DNA of 64,000 nt from the NCBI GenBank assembly GCA_963678255.2, contig CAXXTW010000001.1:310001-374000 (forward strand). Direction: 5' to 3'. Positions 8,911 through 20,000 of this stretch are shown piece after piece. The first letter of the stretch is position 1. Each line of letters starts with the position of its first letter. This DNA comes from G963678255 sp963678255 (GTDB taxonomy: Bacteria > Cloacimonadota > Cloacimonadia > Cloacimonadales > WRIO01). The notes below the pieces were generated by a model. That model was not told the DNA's origin. It worked only from the letters and a program-made list of their open reading frames with translations, and searched no databases. Made by a program: the position numbers and the translations under genes.

Positions 8911-10977
8911 TTATTGCTTACCTTTGGCAAATTTATCTAATGGAACTTCAATAAACACAGGTCTTCTGGTGTTAGGCACAACATTTTCAACAGGGATTCC
9001 TTCTTGACGAAAAATTTGTTTGAGCATAACATCACAGGTTTTACTTCCACAGGGTCCCATTCCCAAACGAGTAATTGCTTTTAATTGATTTATATCCGTA
9101 ACACCTTTACGAATCCATTTTCTCACATCACCGACAGTAACTCTTTCACATAAACAAACCATAGAATCATCTTCAGTGATGACAGGAATAATAGGTTGAG
9201 ATAATGGAGCAGTAATTGATTCATCCTGAAGTCTAAACGAGACAGCTTTAACAGCAAGATTTTTTGGAATTCTTACTTTTACAGCTTGAGTTAAATTTTG
9301 TTTATTAAGAACGACTCCAGTGACTTCAAAATAGCCTAAGTCCAACCCGTTTATATCCACAACTCTCAATTTTTCACCTTCATTAACAGGATAGTTATAC
9401 ACTTCATAAGGCATTGATACAATTGGAAATTCAGGATCTTTTTTATAATCAACGAGAGTAATTGCTAATCCAGGACATATATATAAGCATTTATGACAGC
9501 CTATGCATGAGCCTTTATATTCAGGTTGCCCCATGATGGATTCACCTTCGATTAGAATTGAATTAGTAGGGCAAACAGTAGTACAAGGATTACAAGGGAT
9601 CTCTTGTAAACAATGAATAATAGGTACGACACCTTCTTCAGTTTTAGGAAATATATAAGGTTTAATAGCACCGGGATGAGATTTTAGAATTTCAGCTTTT
9701 TGATACCAAGCAGGAGGGATCTCATTTACATCTGCGCCCATGTCTTTTGCTATGCTTAAGCCCATAATCTTGCCGTTAAACATCGCAGAAGAGGCTTCTG
9801 CTATCTCTAGTGCATCTCCTGCAGAATAAACCTTTATACCGGCAGTTTCAGCTTCTTCGGTAAATTCACATAAAGAATCTAATCCAACAGCGATTAATAT
9901 AGTATCGCATACAAAAGATTTTTCGGTTCCTTCGATTGGTTGGAACTTATCATTAATTTCAGCAATTGTAATGGATGAAACAGTTTCGTCGCCATTAGCA
10001 GACAAAATGGTATGACGAGTATAAATAGGGACACCTAGACGTTTTAATTTATCGGCATGGACTTTGTATCCGCCGCACTCTTTCATTGCTTCAACCAGTC
10101 CAACGACTTCAATTCCAGCTTGTAAGGCATGGTATCCAGCAATCAAGCCAACATTACCACCACCGATAATGAAAAGTCTTTTAGATGATTTGACTAAGTC
10201 ACGATTTACGAGAGTTTGAAAAGCACCTGCACCATAAATACCAGCAAGGGTGTTTCCAGAAAAGCGTAAATACTTTTCTCTTGCCCCAGCAGCATTTAAG
10301 ATTACTTTAGGTTGGACAATTTTATAAACGCCATCATTAAGAATTCCCACTTTTTTATCTTTAAAAACAAATAAAGCGGTAGAATTAATCCAAATATCCA
10401 CTGTTGGGAAATTTGCAACAGCATCAGCTAATTTTCTGCCGATATCAATACCTCTTGTTCCAGCATGAGAATCTTCAACTGAACCAAAGAATTTGTGTGT
10501 TTGTAATACCAGTTTTCCGCCCAAATCAGATTTATCATCGATAAGAAGGGTTTTGATATTGTTTTGACCTAATTGAATCGCAGCAGATAAACCTGAAGGT
10601 CCTCCACCAATAATCAAAACATCTGTTTTTAGTTCTTCAATGTCACTCACCAGAGCCGGTTGATTATTTTCAGGTAATTCTGGTAAGCCTTCAGCGCTTT
10701 CGACAATCATATTGGCTTTAACTTCTGTCATGCAAGATTTAACTGGCATACCATTCGCAATTACCATACATTTTGCACACTGACCATTGGCACAAAATAT
10801 TCCTTGAGCAGATCCATCACGATGATGATGCCCAAATACATTAATCCCATTAGCAATCAAAGCTGATGATATCATTTCGCCCTGTTTAGCCTGAAGGGGT
10901 TGTTTCTGCCAATAAAAAGTAATTTCTTCTTTTTGTGGGATCGGCAGAATGGGGTGTTCTGTAATTCTGTTATTCAT
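8911..10977 (-). CDS. Multi-cluster iron-sulfur flavoprotein, amine/proline dehydrogenase alpha-like
   Basis: An electron-transfer subunit of 688 residues. In order: a [2Fe-2S] domain with C62-x4-C67-x2-C70-x11-C82; a pyridine-nucleotide-disulfide-oxidoreductase type FAD/NAD region with IIGGGPSGLSAA near residue 122 and IIGGGNVGLIAG near 270; ferredoxin-like motifs CNPCTTVCP and CIGCHKCLYICP near 460-500; and a C-terminal BFD-like [2Fe-2S] motif (CLCERVTVGDV ... GPCGSKTC). This resembles a fusion of the small and large alpha subunits of opine/proline dehydrogenases and cyanide synthase HcnA/HcnB, with added clusters. The ATG is preceded by AGGAG. It is the first gene of the pair and suits an amino-acid-fermenting anaerobe. 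Confidence 0.85.
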   Translation of the reverse strand: MNNRITEHPILPIPQKEEITFYWQKQPLQAKQGEMISSALIANGINVFGHHHRDGSAQGIFCANGQCAKCMVIANGMPVKSCMTEVKANMIVESAEGLPELPENNQPALVSDIEELKTDVLIIGGGPSGLSAAIQLGQNNIKTLLIDDKSDLGGKLVLQTHKFFGSVEDSHAGTRGIDIGRKLADAVANFPTVDIWINSTALFVFKDKKVGILNDGVYKIVQPKVILNAAGAREKYLRFSGNTLAGIYGAGAFQTLVNRDLVKSSKRLFIIGGGNVGLIAGYHALQAGIEVVGLVEAMKECGGYKVHADKLKRLGVPIYTRHTILSANGDETVSSITIAEINDKFQPIEGTEKSFVCDTILIAVGLDSLCEFTEEAETAGIKVYSAGDALEIAEASSAMFNGKIMGLSIAKDMGADVNEIPPAWYQKAEILKSHPGAIKPYIFPKTEEGVVPIIHCLQEIPCNPCTTVCPTNSILIEGESIMGQPEYKGSCIGCHKCLYICPGLAITLVDYKKDPEFPIVSMPYEVYNYPVNEGEKLRVVDINGLDLGYFEVTGVVLNKQNLTQAVKVRIPKNLAVKAVSFRLQDESITAPLSQPIIPVITEDDSMVCLCERVTVGDVRKWIRKGVTDINQLKAITRLGMGPCGSKTCDVMLKQIFRQEGIPVENVVPNTRRPVFIEVPLDKFAKGKQ

Positions 10978-11223
10978 ATCTATCTCCTATGGATAATATC
11001 TACTTACTTACTTACTATCAATATCTTTTCAAAAAGCTATTTAAGAATGTCAAGCAATATTTGCAATTAGGGAGATAAAAGCAAAGAATTAAAATTCTTC
11101 AGAGTCAAGTCAGTCGTATAAAAGGTACAGAATAGTGGTTGATTTTGATAAGTCTAATAAATTTATAGTTACAAATACGGTTTTTCTGAATCAAGGGTAA
11201 ATAGAATAAGAAATGAATTCTGT

Positions 11224-14200
11224 TTAAGTATTAAAAAGAGTATTTAGGTAAATAATTTCATTTTCAATTTTTTGCAGGTAAGAATTGATGAGTGAAAAAT
11301 CCTGAGTTGAGTTCTTTTCAATAAACAAGGCAAAGAGAGCCAATTTTTCAGCAGAGAGATTAACAGCAGTCCCTTTTATTTTGTGGGCAAGGCTAACTAT
11401 TTGAGACAGATTCTTTTCAAGAATTGCGTTTTTAAGAACAGAAATATCAGATTTTAATTGAATAACACCCAAACTTTTAATTTCATGACAAAATTCAGGA
11501 TCATTACCACATCTGATTAAGAATTTATTTTCATTAAAATGCATATTTTCATTTTCTTCATTTTCATTATTTATATGAGTAGAAAGTGAGTCTTTTAAAT
11601 ATTTAATAATCATATCTGTAATAACCGAGGGTTCAATGGGTTTATTGAGATAGTCTGTCATACCTGATTCCAGACATTTTTCTTTATCTCCCTGAATAAC
11701 TCCTGCAGTTAAGGCAAGAATGGGTATTTTGTGGGTATTATTTACTTCTAGTGATCTTATCCTTTTTGTAGCGGTGTACCCATCAACTTCAGGCATTTGA
11801 ACGTCCATAATTATCAAGTCAGGTTTATGGTATTGATAAGCATTAATTGCATCTAACCCATTAGATGCTTCAAAGATCTGAACATTAGGAAGCATTTTTT
11901 TAAGAATTGAGATTAAGAGTGTTCTATTCATTTTGACATCTTCAGCAATAAGTATTTTGATATTTTTATTAAAATTGATGATTGATTGATCTGAGATATG
12001 ATTGTTTTTTTTATCTTCGATCGAAAAAATCAATTGATTGAGTTTGCTGGGTTTAATTGGTTTGTTCAAAACAGTATGGATATGGTATTTGTTTAGATCC
12101 TCATTTTTTAGAGCTTTATCAGTAGTTCTTTGCACGATAACAATCTTGAGACTTGGATCTTTTTCATTATTAAAAGCAAACATAGAATTGAGAATCTCAA
12201 GACAAGATATAGATTCAACTTTATAATCCAAGAAAAGGTAATGATATTGGGCTGAATTGGTATCCCAAACAGCAGGCAGTTTTTTTAAAGAAACAATATC
12301 CGCACTAATACCGAATTGAGATAAATTGTTATAAAGAGTTATTGAATCAAAACCAATAGATTCAATTATTAATGCTTTTTTCTGATCATTATGATTGATT
12401 TGAGGTATATCAGAATAAGTAATAATTTCTTTATTGAGGGAAAAACAGAATAAGCAACCCTGATTGAGACCACTGACAAGATTTAATTCAGATCCCATTA
12501 GTTTTATTAAGTTGCTAGAAATAATAAGTCCTAAACCTGTACCCCCAAATTTTCTTGTGGTAGAGCTGTCAGCCTGAGCGAAGGCTTGAAAGAGTTTGCC
12601 TTTTTGTTCTGGACTGATACCAATACCTGTATCTCGAATGAAGAATTTAAAGGTTCCGAATTGAGGATTGTTTTGATCAGGAGTAAAATCAAGAGCTAAT
12701 TCAACTTCACCTTCAGCAGTAAACTTAACCGCGTTATTCATCAGGTTTAGAATAATTTGTTTAAGTCTGATTGGATCTACTTTTACTAAGGTAGGACAGT
12801 TAACAGGAATTTTTAAAAGGAAGTTTAAGCCATTTTTATCAGCATGAAATTTAATTATATCAGAGACATCCTCAATTAGAAGGGGCAGATTGGTAGGAAT
12901 TTCATCAATTTCAAGTTTTCCAGCTTCAATTTTAGTAAAATCCAAAATATCATTAACGACTTCCATTAATGCATTAGAGGAGGTTTTAGCATTTTCCATG
13001 TATTGTTTTTGGTCTTTATTTAGATCAGATTCAGCGAGTAAACTGAGGAATCCAACCACGCTATTAAGAGGCGTTCTGATTTCATGACTCATATTTGCCA
13101 GAAATTCAGATTTAGCCTGACTGGCTTTTTTAGCTTCAATTGCTAATTTAGTTGCTTCAATTCGAGCTTTTTCCAGATTTAGATTTGTCGTTATAATTTC
13201 TTCTTCAGCTTTTTTTTGATCAGTAATATCTTCATGCATCATAACGATTCTTCTAACCTCGTTATTTTCCATAATCGGAAAAGATAAACAGCTCAGGGTT
13301 TTTTTCTCACCAAATTGATAATTATTATTAGGATTATATTCAAAAATTGGAAAGAGAATTGATTCACCCAGAAAAGCTCTGGTCAGGTATTGTTCCCAAC
13401 CAATACTTTTTAATTCCTGATCTTTAAGAATATTATAGTTTTCAGAATTCATAGTCTTTGAGTTTAACCATAATTTTTTCCAGGCATCATTAACAGTGAT
13501 AGTATAACCCTCTTTATCAAAAACCTGAATACTAATAGGAGATTGCATTATAAAAGCTAAAGCATAATTTTCGTTTTCTTTTGCAGTTCTAATAGCATTT
13601 AAGAGAGCTTCTTCTTTTATTTTACTTTCAGTGATGTCAAAGTTAGTTCCAATGATTTTGATAATAGAATGATTGTTTTCGTTAAACAGTTTTTTACCGC
13701 GAGTTTTAATCCAAATCCAATGACCATCGGCATGTTTCATTCGATAAATATTATCAAAAAGTGTATCATCAGAAGCAAGGACAAAAGAATCGAGAGCATT
13801 TGTAACTCTAAGATAATCATTTGGATGCAGAAGATCTAGCCAAAATTTTTGATAGAATTCAGATGCCGGAATTTTTTTATCAGGTTTCAACCCCAACATG
13901 GAAAAATATTCTGAGCTACACCATAAAAGGTTTTTTTCAGGATAGAATTCCCAAGCTCCAGTATTTGATATGGTAATTAAAGAATGATAGCGTTCTACAT
14001 ACTCTTCAATTTTTTGAAGATCTTTATCTTTAAGATAAAGAATAAAGATTATTGGCAACAAGTAAGTAATAATGAAAAAGGAAAGATATATGCAGATTTG
14101 AACAAATCCGGCATCAAAAATCATTAGATCTTTCGAGTAATAAGCATTTAAAGCTCGAATAAACATACTTATAGAAATAGCAAAAAGAAATAGAGTATTG

Positions 14201-14658
14201 AGAATTTGAAAATTGTTTTTAGATTTAATACTAAAGAAAAATATACTTCCAGAGAGTGATATAATTCCAATGAAGATTGACATGACAATAACTCTATAAT
14301 TACCACTCTTGTTTAAAATAAAGCTATAAAAAAACATCATGGTCATAGAAGTGCCATTAAAAAAAGTAAAGTATTTTAAATGGAATTTATATAACACATT
14401 TTTTAGAGAATAGATTTCATTTGCAAAACCAATCAACAGGAATAAATTGCTTAAATAAATAGAAAAAGAAGAGGCAACAGGTGATCTGCTGGCAAACATA
14501 TAAAAAGCAAAACCTTGAAATAGTTTTGAACTTACATAGATATAAAAAGATGAGCTTTTTACTTTATAGGAAAATGAATAAATCATGAAGGTAAAAATGG
14601 TCAAAAAGCAACCTAGTGACCAAATATAGAAAAGTGTTTTTACATCCAATACAGGCAT
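11224..14658 (-). CDS. Membrane hybrid sensor histidine kinase (7TM-PAS-PAS-HK-REC-REC-HPt)
   Basis: A 1144-residue complex sensor. Residues 1-212 contain about seven membrane helices (MASE-like). Two PAS domains follow at ~225-350 (IWIKTRGKKLF, DITESK) and ~360-485 (HEDITDQ). The HisKA domain carries phospho-acceptor His525 (MSHEIRTPLN). The ATPase domain has N-box NNAVKFT, DTGIGI and GGTGLGL. A first receiver-like domain (~760-870) keeps an Asp at 811 (LFLDYK) but lacks the acidic pair after strand 1 (LIIESIGF). The second receiver (~900-1020) is canonical, with phospho-acceptor Asp952. An HPt domain has His1092 (AHKIKGTAVN). GAGGT precedes the ATG. No output gene is adjacent; the receiver protein at 16.4 kb is a possible partner. 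Confidence 0.93.
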   Translation of the reverse strand: MPVLDVKTLFYIWSLGCFLTIFTFMIYSFSYKVKSSSFYIYVSSKLFQGFAFYMFASRSPVASSFSIYLSNLFLLIGFANEIYSLKNVLYKFHLKYFTFFNGTSMTMMFFYSFILNKSGNYRVIVMSIFIGIISLSGSIFFFSIKSKNNFQILNTLFLFAISISMFIRALNAYYSKDLMIFDAGFVQICIYLSFFIITYLLPIIFILYLKDKDLQKIEEYVERYHSLITISNTGAWEFYPEKNLLWCSSEYFSMLGLKPDKKIPASEFYQKFWLDLLHPNDYLRVTNALDSFVLASDDTLFDNIYRMKHADGHWIWIKTRGKKLFNENNHSIIKIIGTNFDITESKIKEEALLNAIRTAKENENYALAFIMQSPISIQVFDKEGYTITVNDAWKKLWLNSKTMNSENYNILKDQELKSIGWEQYLTRAFLGESILFPIFEYNPNNNYQFGEKKTLSCLSFPIMENNEVRRIVMMHEDITDQKKAEEEIITTNLNLEKARIEATKLAIEAKKASQAKSEFLANMSHEIRTPLNSVVGFLSLLAESDLNKDQKQYMENAKTSSNALMEVVNDILDFTKIEAGKLEIDEIPTNLPLLIEDVSDIIKFHADKNGLNFLLKIPVNCPTLVKVDPIRLKQIILNLMNNAVKFTAEGEVELALDFTPDQNNPQFGTFKFFIRDTGIGISPEQKGKLFQAFAQADSSTTRKFGGTGLGLIISSNLIKLMGSELNLVSGLNQGCLFCFSLNKEIITYSDIPQINHNDQKKALIIESIGFDSITLYNNLSQFGISADIVSLKKLPAVWDTNSAQYHYLFLDYKVESISCLEILNSMFAFNNEKDPSLKIVIVQRTTDKALKNEDLNKYHIHTVLNKPIKPSKLNQLIFSIEDKKNNHISDQSIINFNKNIKILIAEDVKMNRTLLISILKKMLPNVQIFEASNGLDAINAYQYHKPDLIIMDVQMPEVDGYTATKRIRSLEVNNTHKIPILALTAGVIQGDKEKCLESGMTDYLNKPIEPSVITDMIIKYLKDSLSTHINNENEENENMHFNENKFLIRCGNDPEFCHEIKSLGVIQLKSDISVLKNAILEKNLSQIVSLAHKIKGTAVNLSAEKLALFALFIEKNSTQDFSLINSYLQKIENEIIYLNTLFNT

Positions 14659-14769
14659 AGAGACCTCATTATCTTTGAATTCACAAACTATTTATTAAAT
14701 AGTAATCTTATAAGATAAAAAGTCAATAAAAATCTAAAGAAACCTGATTATATGGGAAATTAGGAACTC

Positions 14770-15850
14770 TTCTTTGTTGCTATTGGGGGAATCAAATGAG
14801 GCAATTTAATATGAATCATTTTTAAAATAGTTACCTTTTGAACTTTTAAAATGACAGAAATAAATGCCTGAGGGAGATTCAAAGCTATTTTTATCTTTAC
14901 TATTCCACTGGAATTGATGTTTGCCTTTTCCAAGTCTAAAGTTAGCAATTTCTATAATGAATTGACCTCTAATATTGTAAATCATTAGGCTTATTGTTTC
15001 AGGGGTTTTTAGTTCTAAATTAAAGGTAACATTTTTAGAGAAAGAGTTTGGATAAATTGAAAGGTTTGAGTACAATGGTTTTAATATCATTATTTGAAGA
15101 ATCAAGGGTTTCTATTGTTCCGATATCAGGAGCAGTTCCTAAATAATCTTCAGCAGAATAATTAAAAATAACCTGATTATTATAATTGCAATTTATCGCA
15201 CCGATATCCACACATGGAGAAGAATAAGGATAAACAATAATTTATAGTATCTTCAAACATCGGGTTAGAAGAAATTATTCTATCTCCAGCTACAATAGTT
15301 CCATTATTATTCGTGATGATTCCTTCTACTCCATTCATTAAATCTGTATAGTCTATATATAGAAAACCAGGGGTTTCAGCTGTATTAAAATAACAAATAG
15401 AATTTACCAAAAATATACCAGAGGATAGATTTTGATATATTGCTCAACCTTGATCTGATGCATTATTATTGCAAATTGTACAATTTATAATCTTTAAATT
15501 GGAGTTAAGATATTGAAGTTTTCTAGATATAGCCGATCCTTTTAGAGCAGAATTATAGGTAAATATTTTATGAGATACAGTTACGTTTGAGCCAATTTCA
15601 AAAAGACCACCACCAGTATTAGTGCCAGTATTATCTTTGATAAGGGAATTGTTAATAATCAAATTTGATGTTAATGCGCGGATAGCACCACCTTCAGTTA
15701 CAACATTGTTATTAATATTGTTTCTAATCGTAAAACCCTTTAGAAAAGTAATTATGTATTATCAAAAGGATTGAGACTATTTCTGAGTGTATTACCATGA
15801 ATGTTGTCTAATTCTATTTTGAACGTCAACCCTTTTAACTTCATAATTAT
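14770..15850 (-). pseudogene. Decayed beta-helix surface protein with sorting domain
   Basis: Minus-strand conceptual translation gives right-handed beta-helix repeats (IHGNTLRNSLNPFDNT, KGFTIRNN, EGGAIRALTSNLIINNS, TGGGLFEIGSN), a CVDIG closing motif, then a degenerate sorting domain (LSIYPNSFSKNVTF, SGIYFCHF). The frame is broken at least four times: an in-frame stop pair near 15753, a TGA near 15444, frameshifts near 15215 and 15080-15100, and another near the C-terminus at about 14825. No signal peptide or start survives. The pieces are collinear, so this is one dead gene rather than several small ones. It belongs to the same family style as the beta-helix protein at 39.7 kb. Confidence 0.8.
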
Positions 15851-16383
15851 AATATTCTCTCACTTTTTTAACTACTCAGGTTCAATAGGCTATGAAAGAG
15901 AATAGAGCCAGAATTGCCATAAACTTGATAAAAATAAACTATCAAAGTCTAATTTGTAAACGGCATTTTAATTTAAAGCAGAAATAGCAGTTTATTAGAT
16001 GTTATTTCAATTCTAATCTCAAAGGGGTTTAGATCTGACATATATGTTATTCTATTTTATTCTGTTTAATCTCAAGGTTAAGAACATTTTATTATGATTT
16101 GGCATACACCCGAAATGTTATTATAATTTATTAATACTCTAATATTTTTGACATCCAAATACCTGAGTTGTTACCTTTTTTCTCATTAAATCTATGAAAT
16201 CTTTATATGGAACGGCCAAAGGAGGTAGTTTACATTTATAGACACTTAAGAGGTTGGTTTCAAGAATTTTAGATAGAATCAAAGACATTATTAAAAAATT
16301 TAAGAATATTGCTATTGACATTAAAGCAGATTTATGATACTGATAAAAAGGTTAAAATAGTTATCAAAGCTGATAGAGGGTTT
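15851..16383. other. Intergenic, no gene recognised
   Basis: This stretch lies between the dead beta-helix gene and the response regulator. It is AT-rich with frequent stops in every frame. One 60-codon minus-strand frame (16139-16321) has no ribosome-binding site or recognisable motif. Nothing else could be supported. Confidence 0.5.
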
Positions 16384-16803
16384 ATGGGTAATGGCAAGAG
16401 GGCTTACAGAGTTCTTCATATTGATGATGATTTGATTGAGAGGAAGATAATCAGTCGTTTTTTACAAATGTCTGAGTATTATTTGTTTGAAGTCAGTTCA
16501 GCCGTTTCATTGAATGAAGGGATGACCATATTATATCGGAATCAATTTGATGTTGTTTTATTGGATATGGGGTTACCTGATAGCTATGGGATAGATACCT
16601 TTTTGAATATAAAGAGTCATTTCCCTCATATACCAGTGATTATTTTAACAGGTCAGAATGAGGAAGATTTAGGCTTGAGTGTGATACAATCTGGTGCTCA
16701 AGATTATTTATCAAAGGAGCAGGTAACTGCTGATTTTTTGGTTAAGACAATCATTTTTGCCATTGAGCGTCATAAACAGCTACTAGCAAAAGAAAAACAA
16801 TAA
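16384..16803 (+). CDS. Single-domain response regulator (CheY-like receiver)
   Basis: About 139 residues forming one receiver domain: acidic pair in VLHIDDD, phospho-acceptor Asp in VVLLDMGLPD, conserved Thr in IILTGQN, and Lys in YLSKEQ. No DNA-binding or enzymatic output domain follows. Start is uncertain: ATG 16384 is preceded by GAGGG at short spacing, while the frame stays open upstream to a TTG at 16309. It sits ~1.7 kb beyond the hybrid kinase on the opposite strand, so a partnership is possible but unproven. Confidence 0.75.
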   Translation: MGNGKRAYRVLHIDDDLIERKIISRFLQMSEYYLFEVSSAVSLNEGMTILYRNQFDVVLLDMGLPDSYGIDTFLNIKSHFPHIPVIILTGQNEEDLGLSVIQSGAQDYLSKEQVTADFLVKTIIFAIERHKQLLAKEKQ

Positions 16804-17043
16804 GAGTCATATAAGTCTTTTTGATAATTTGGAGTAAATAATAATATAATTTTGCTTATTTGAATAGACCGTTTATTTTCACATACTTTCATTTCTTTTG
16901 TCTTGATGCAAAATTAACGAAGCAAAGAAAAAATCAAGCCCATATAATTCCAAAACTGTTCAACCCCTAACCGGGTTTGTTATACCTATTTCCAATCACT
17001 TTCAGAGGCTCTCCTTATAGCAGACAAGTTGGTTAATAGGAGC

Positions 17044-20000
17044 TTAATATTTTTTGGCAGTTTTAAATGGAGACTTTCTTTTTTCTTCGAAGAAGGAATA
17101 GACAACGGGGATTAAGACAAGGGTTATGAGAGTGGAGCTAAACAAACCACCAACAACAGCTCTAGCTAAAGGAGCCTGAGCTTCGCCACCTTCACCTAAA
17201 CCGGTAGCCATAGGGAGCATTCCTAAAATGGTTGTTAAAGCCGTCATCATGATAGGTCTTAGTCTTCTTCGTCCAGCTTCAACAATAGCTTCATAGACAG
17301 GTTTTCCTTCTTTACGTCGGATTAAATTAATCGTATCAACTAAAAGAATGGCATTGTTAACCACTATACCTCCGAGCATGATGCATCCGATATAGGATTG
17401 AATATTAAAAGTGGTATTTGTCAGAAACAAGACAAGCACGACTCCGATGACAGCCAAAGGAACAGAGAACATAACGATAAAGGGATCTTTTAGAGATTCA
17501 TACTGGCTAGCCATCACAGCAAAGATGAGGATGATAGATAAGATAAAACCTATCATTAATTCTTTAAAAGCTGTTTGTTGTTCTTTATAATCTCCACTTA
17601 ATTCAACGGTAAAACCAATAGGAGCGGGAAAGGAATCTAGCTTTTTTTGAACGTCTTTCATGACGGCATTATAACTTCTATCATTAATATTTGCAGAAAT
17701 ATCGATCATTCTTTCTTTGTTAATTCTTTCGATCTGAGTAGAGCTTTCGCTTTGTTTAATCTGAACAATATTTTTAAGTATGACAGGGTTTCCAGCACTG
17801 TTATAAATATTTAAGTTTAGAATTTCATCAAGAGTCATCTTATCAGTATCTTTCACTCGGACTAAAACAGAGAATTCTTTTCCTTTTTCTTTATAGCTAC
17901 CGGCGTTAGAACCAGAAAGAACAGTTTCAAGCATTTTAGATACTTGCTCAACACTAACCCCTAAATCACCAGCTTTTGCTCTATCTATTTGTATTTGATC
18001 TTCAGGAGCACCAATAGAACGACTTAAATTTAAGTCTGCAATACCTGGGATATCTTCAAGTTTTTTCATAAGACTGTTAGCAATAACAACTGCTTGCTCT
18101 TGATTATGTCCGCGAATTTGAATCTCAATACGTCCACCACTCCCGCCAAGAACTCTAGTCATGGCATTATTCGAAGCAGTTCTAACCCTAATTTTACTTC
18201 CGGGGATATCTTTGATAAGTTTACGGATTTCAACAGAGATTTCTTCATCAGTTCTTTTTCTTTGAGATTTTGATAAGAGGCTGATTCGAAGCTGACCGGT
18301 GTTAGAAGCGTTACCGCCCCACCCAGATCCACCGACAGTGGTAATAATGTTTTTTATTTCAGGGATTTTTTTTGAGATTTTATTTTCAATAGTACGAATA
18401 TTTTTATCTACCAGCTCTATCCTAGTACCAGCTTCCATATCGAGATTAACTCTGATTTCACCTTCATCAGATTGAGGCATCAATTCGTTACCAATCAAGG
18501 GAATAAGGGCAATACTTCCAATCAAAAGAATTCCGGCAATAAAGCTTATTTTCATTCTATGATTTAAGGCATAGTGAAGGATTTTCAGATATTTTTCTTC
18601 AAGAATTTGAAGGAAAAGACCTGTCTGATGAAAGATCTTTTTTCTAAATCCTTTGAGGTGATCTTCAGAATCTTTTGAGACAGTTAATAATCTGCTTGCC
18701 AGCATGGGGACAAGAGTTATAGCCGTGAAGAGAGCACAAATCATAGAAAAAACAATTACAAAGGCTAATTGTTGAAACATAATACCTGACATACCTCTCA
18801 TAAAAATAATTGGCAGAAAGACAACTAGAGAAGTCAAAGTGCTGGCAATAATTGGAGGAATCACTTCTTCAGTTCCGACAACAGCAGCTTCGATAGAATC
18901 TTTTCCAAGCTCTCGATGCCTGAAAATATTTTCTAACACGACAATAGAGTTATCGAGGAGAGTTCCCACGCCTAGGGCTAAACCTCCAAGGGTCATCAGA
19001 TTGAGGGTAAAACCATTAAAATAGAGTAAACCAAAAGTAGCGATCACAGAAATGGGGATAGCTGTTGTAATGACAGAGGTACTTTTGATATTTCTGAGGA
19101 AGAGAAGTAGAATTAAAACTGCTAAAATAGCACCTTCTAAAGCTGAACGAGTCACATTATTAATTGATTGTTTGATATAAACAGAGGTGTCGATAAGTGG
19201 GACGATTTTAACCGATGGGATACTTTTGTTAATGTTATCTATTTCTTTAAGAATTCCTTTGACCACTTTGACAGTATTTGTACCAGATTGTTTATTGATT
19301 GAAATTTGAACACCAGGCTGACCGTTGATACGAATTAATCGAGTTTCTTTAGTCGAGCCATCTTCAACTTCGGCAATATCTTTTACTTTAACATTGGCGC
19401 CATTTCTATTTAAGATGATCGTATTTGCCAATTGATCCAAATTTTCATAAACACCGGGGACACGAACAGAAATTTGATAGTTACCCCTGTAAATTTCACC
19501 AATAGGCACATCGATATTTGCAGATTGAATCTTGCTAATGACCTGATCAAGATTAAGGTTAAGAGACTGAATCTTTTTAGCATCAATATTTATATGAATT
19601 TCTCTTTCTAAACCACCTCTGATATCAACACCAGCCACGCCACCTACACGTTCAATACGATAACTGACCTGTTCATCAATCAGATTTCTGAGAGCAACGG
19701 GATCCATTTGGCTTGTAACCCCTAAGTTTATGACCGGAGTTGCAGACATATCAAATTTCCTTAAAGAAGGTCTTCCTGCATCATCAGGTAATTTAGCGAT
19801 AATTCTATCTAATCTATCGCGTAGATCATTAGCTGCTGTATCTAAGTTTGTTCCCCAATTAAAAGTGACCTGAACATTACTATTCCCTTCTGACGATTGA
19901 GAAGAAATTTCTTGTACACCAGGGACAGCGCTGACCGCTTCTTCAATCGGGCGAGTAACTAGCTCTTCCATAATGATGGGGCTTGCTTTGGAGTATGAGG

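Noticed and set aside
10999..11019. Short TTAC tandem repeat upstream of the iron-sulfur flavoprotein gene
   Set aside because: About four units only, in the leader of a well-explained gene; phase variation is not supported.
16139..16321. 60-codon minus-strand frame
   Set aside because: No ribosome-binding site, no recognisable motif, and it overlaps the upstream extension of the response regulator frame.
16880..16990. Possible repeat or terminator (CTTGATGCAAAATTAACG; AACCC...GGGTT) between the response regulator and RND genes
   Set aside because: Stems are short and lack a T-run; no second copy of the segment was seen in the window.
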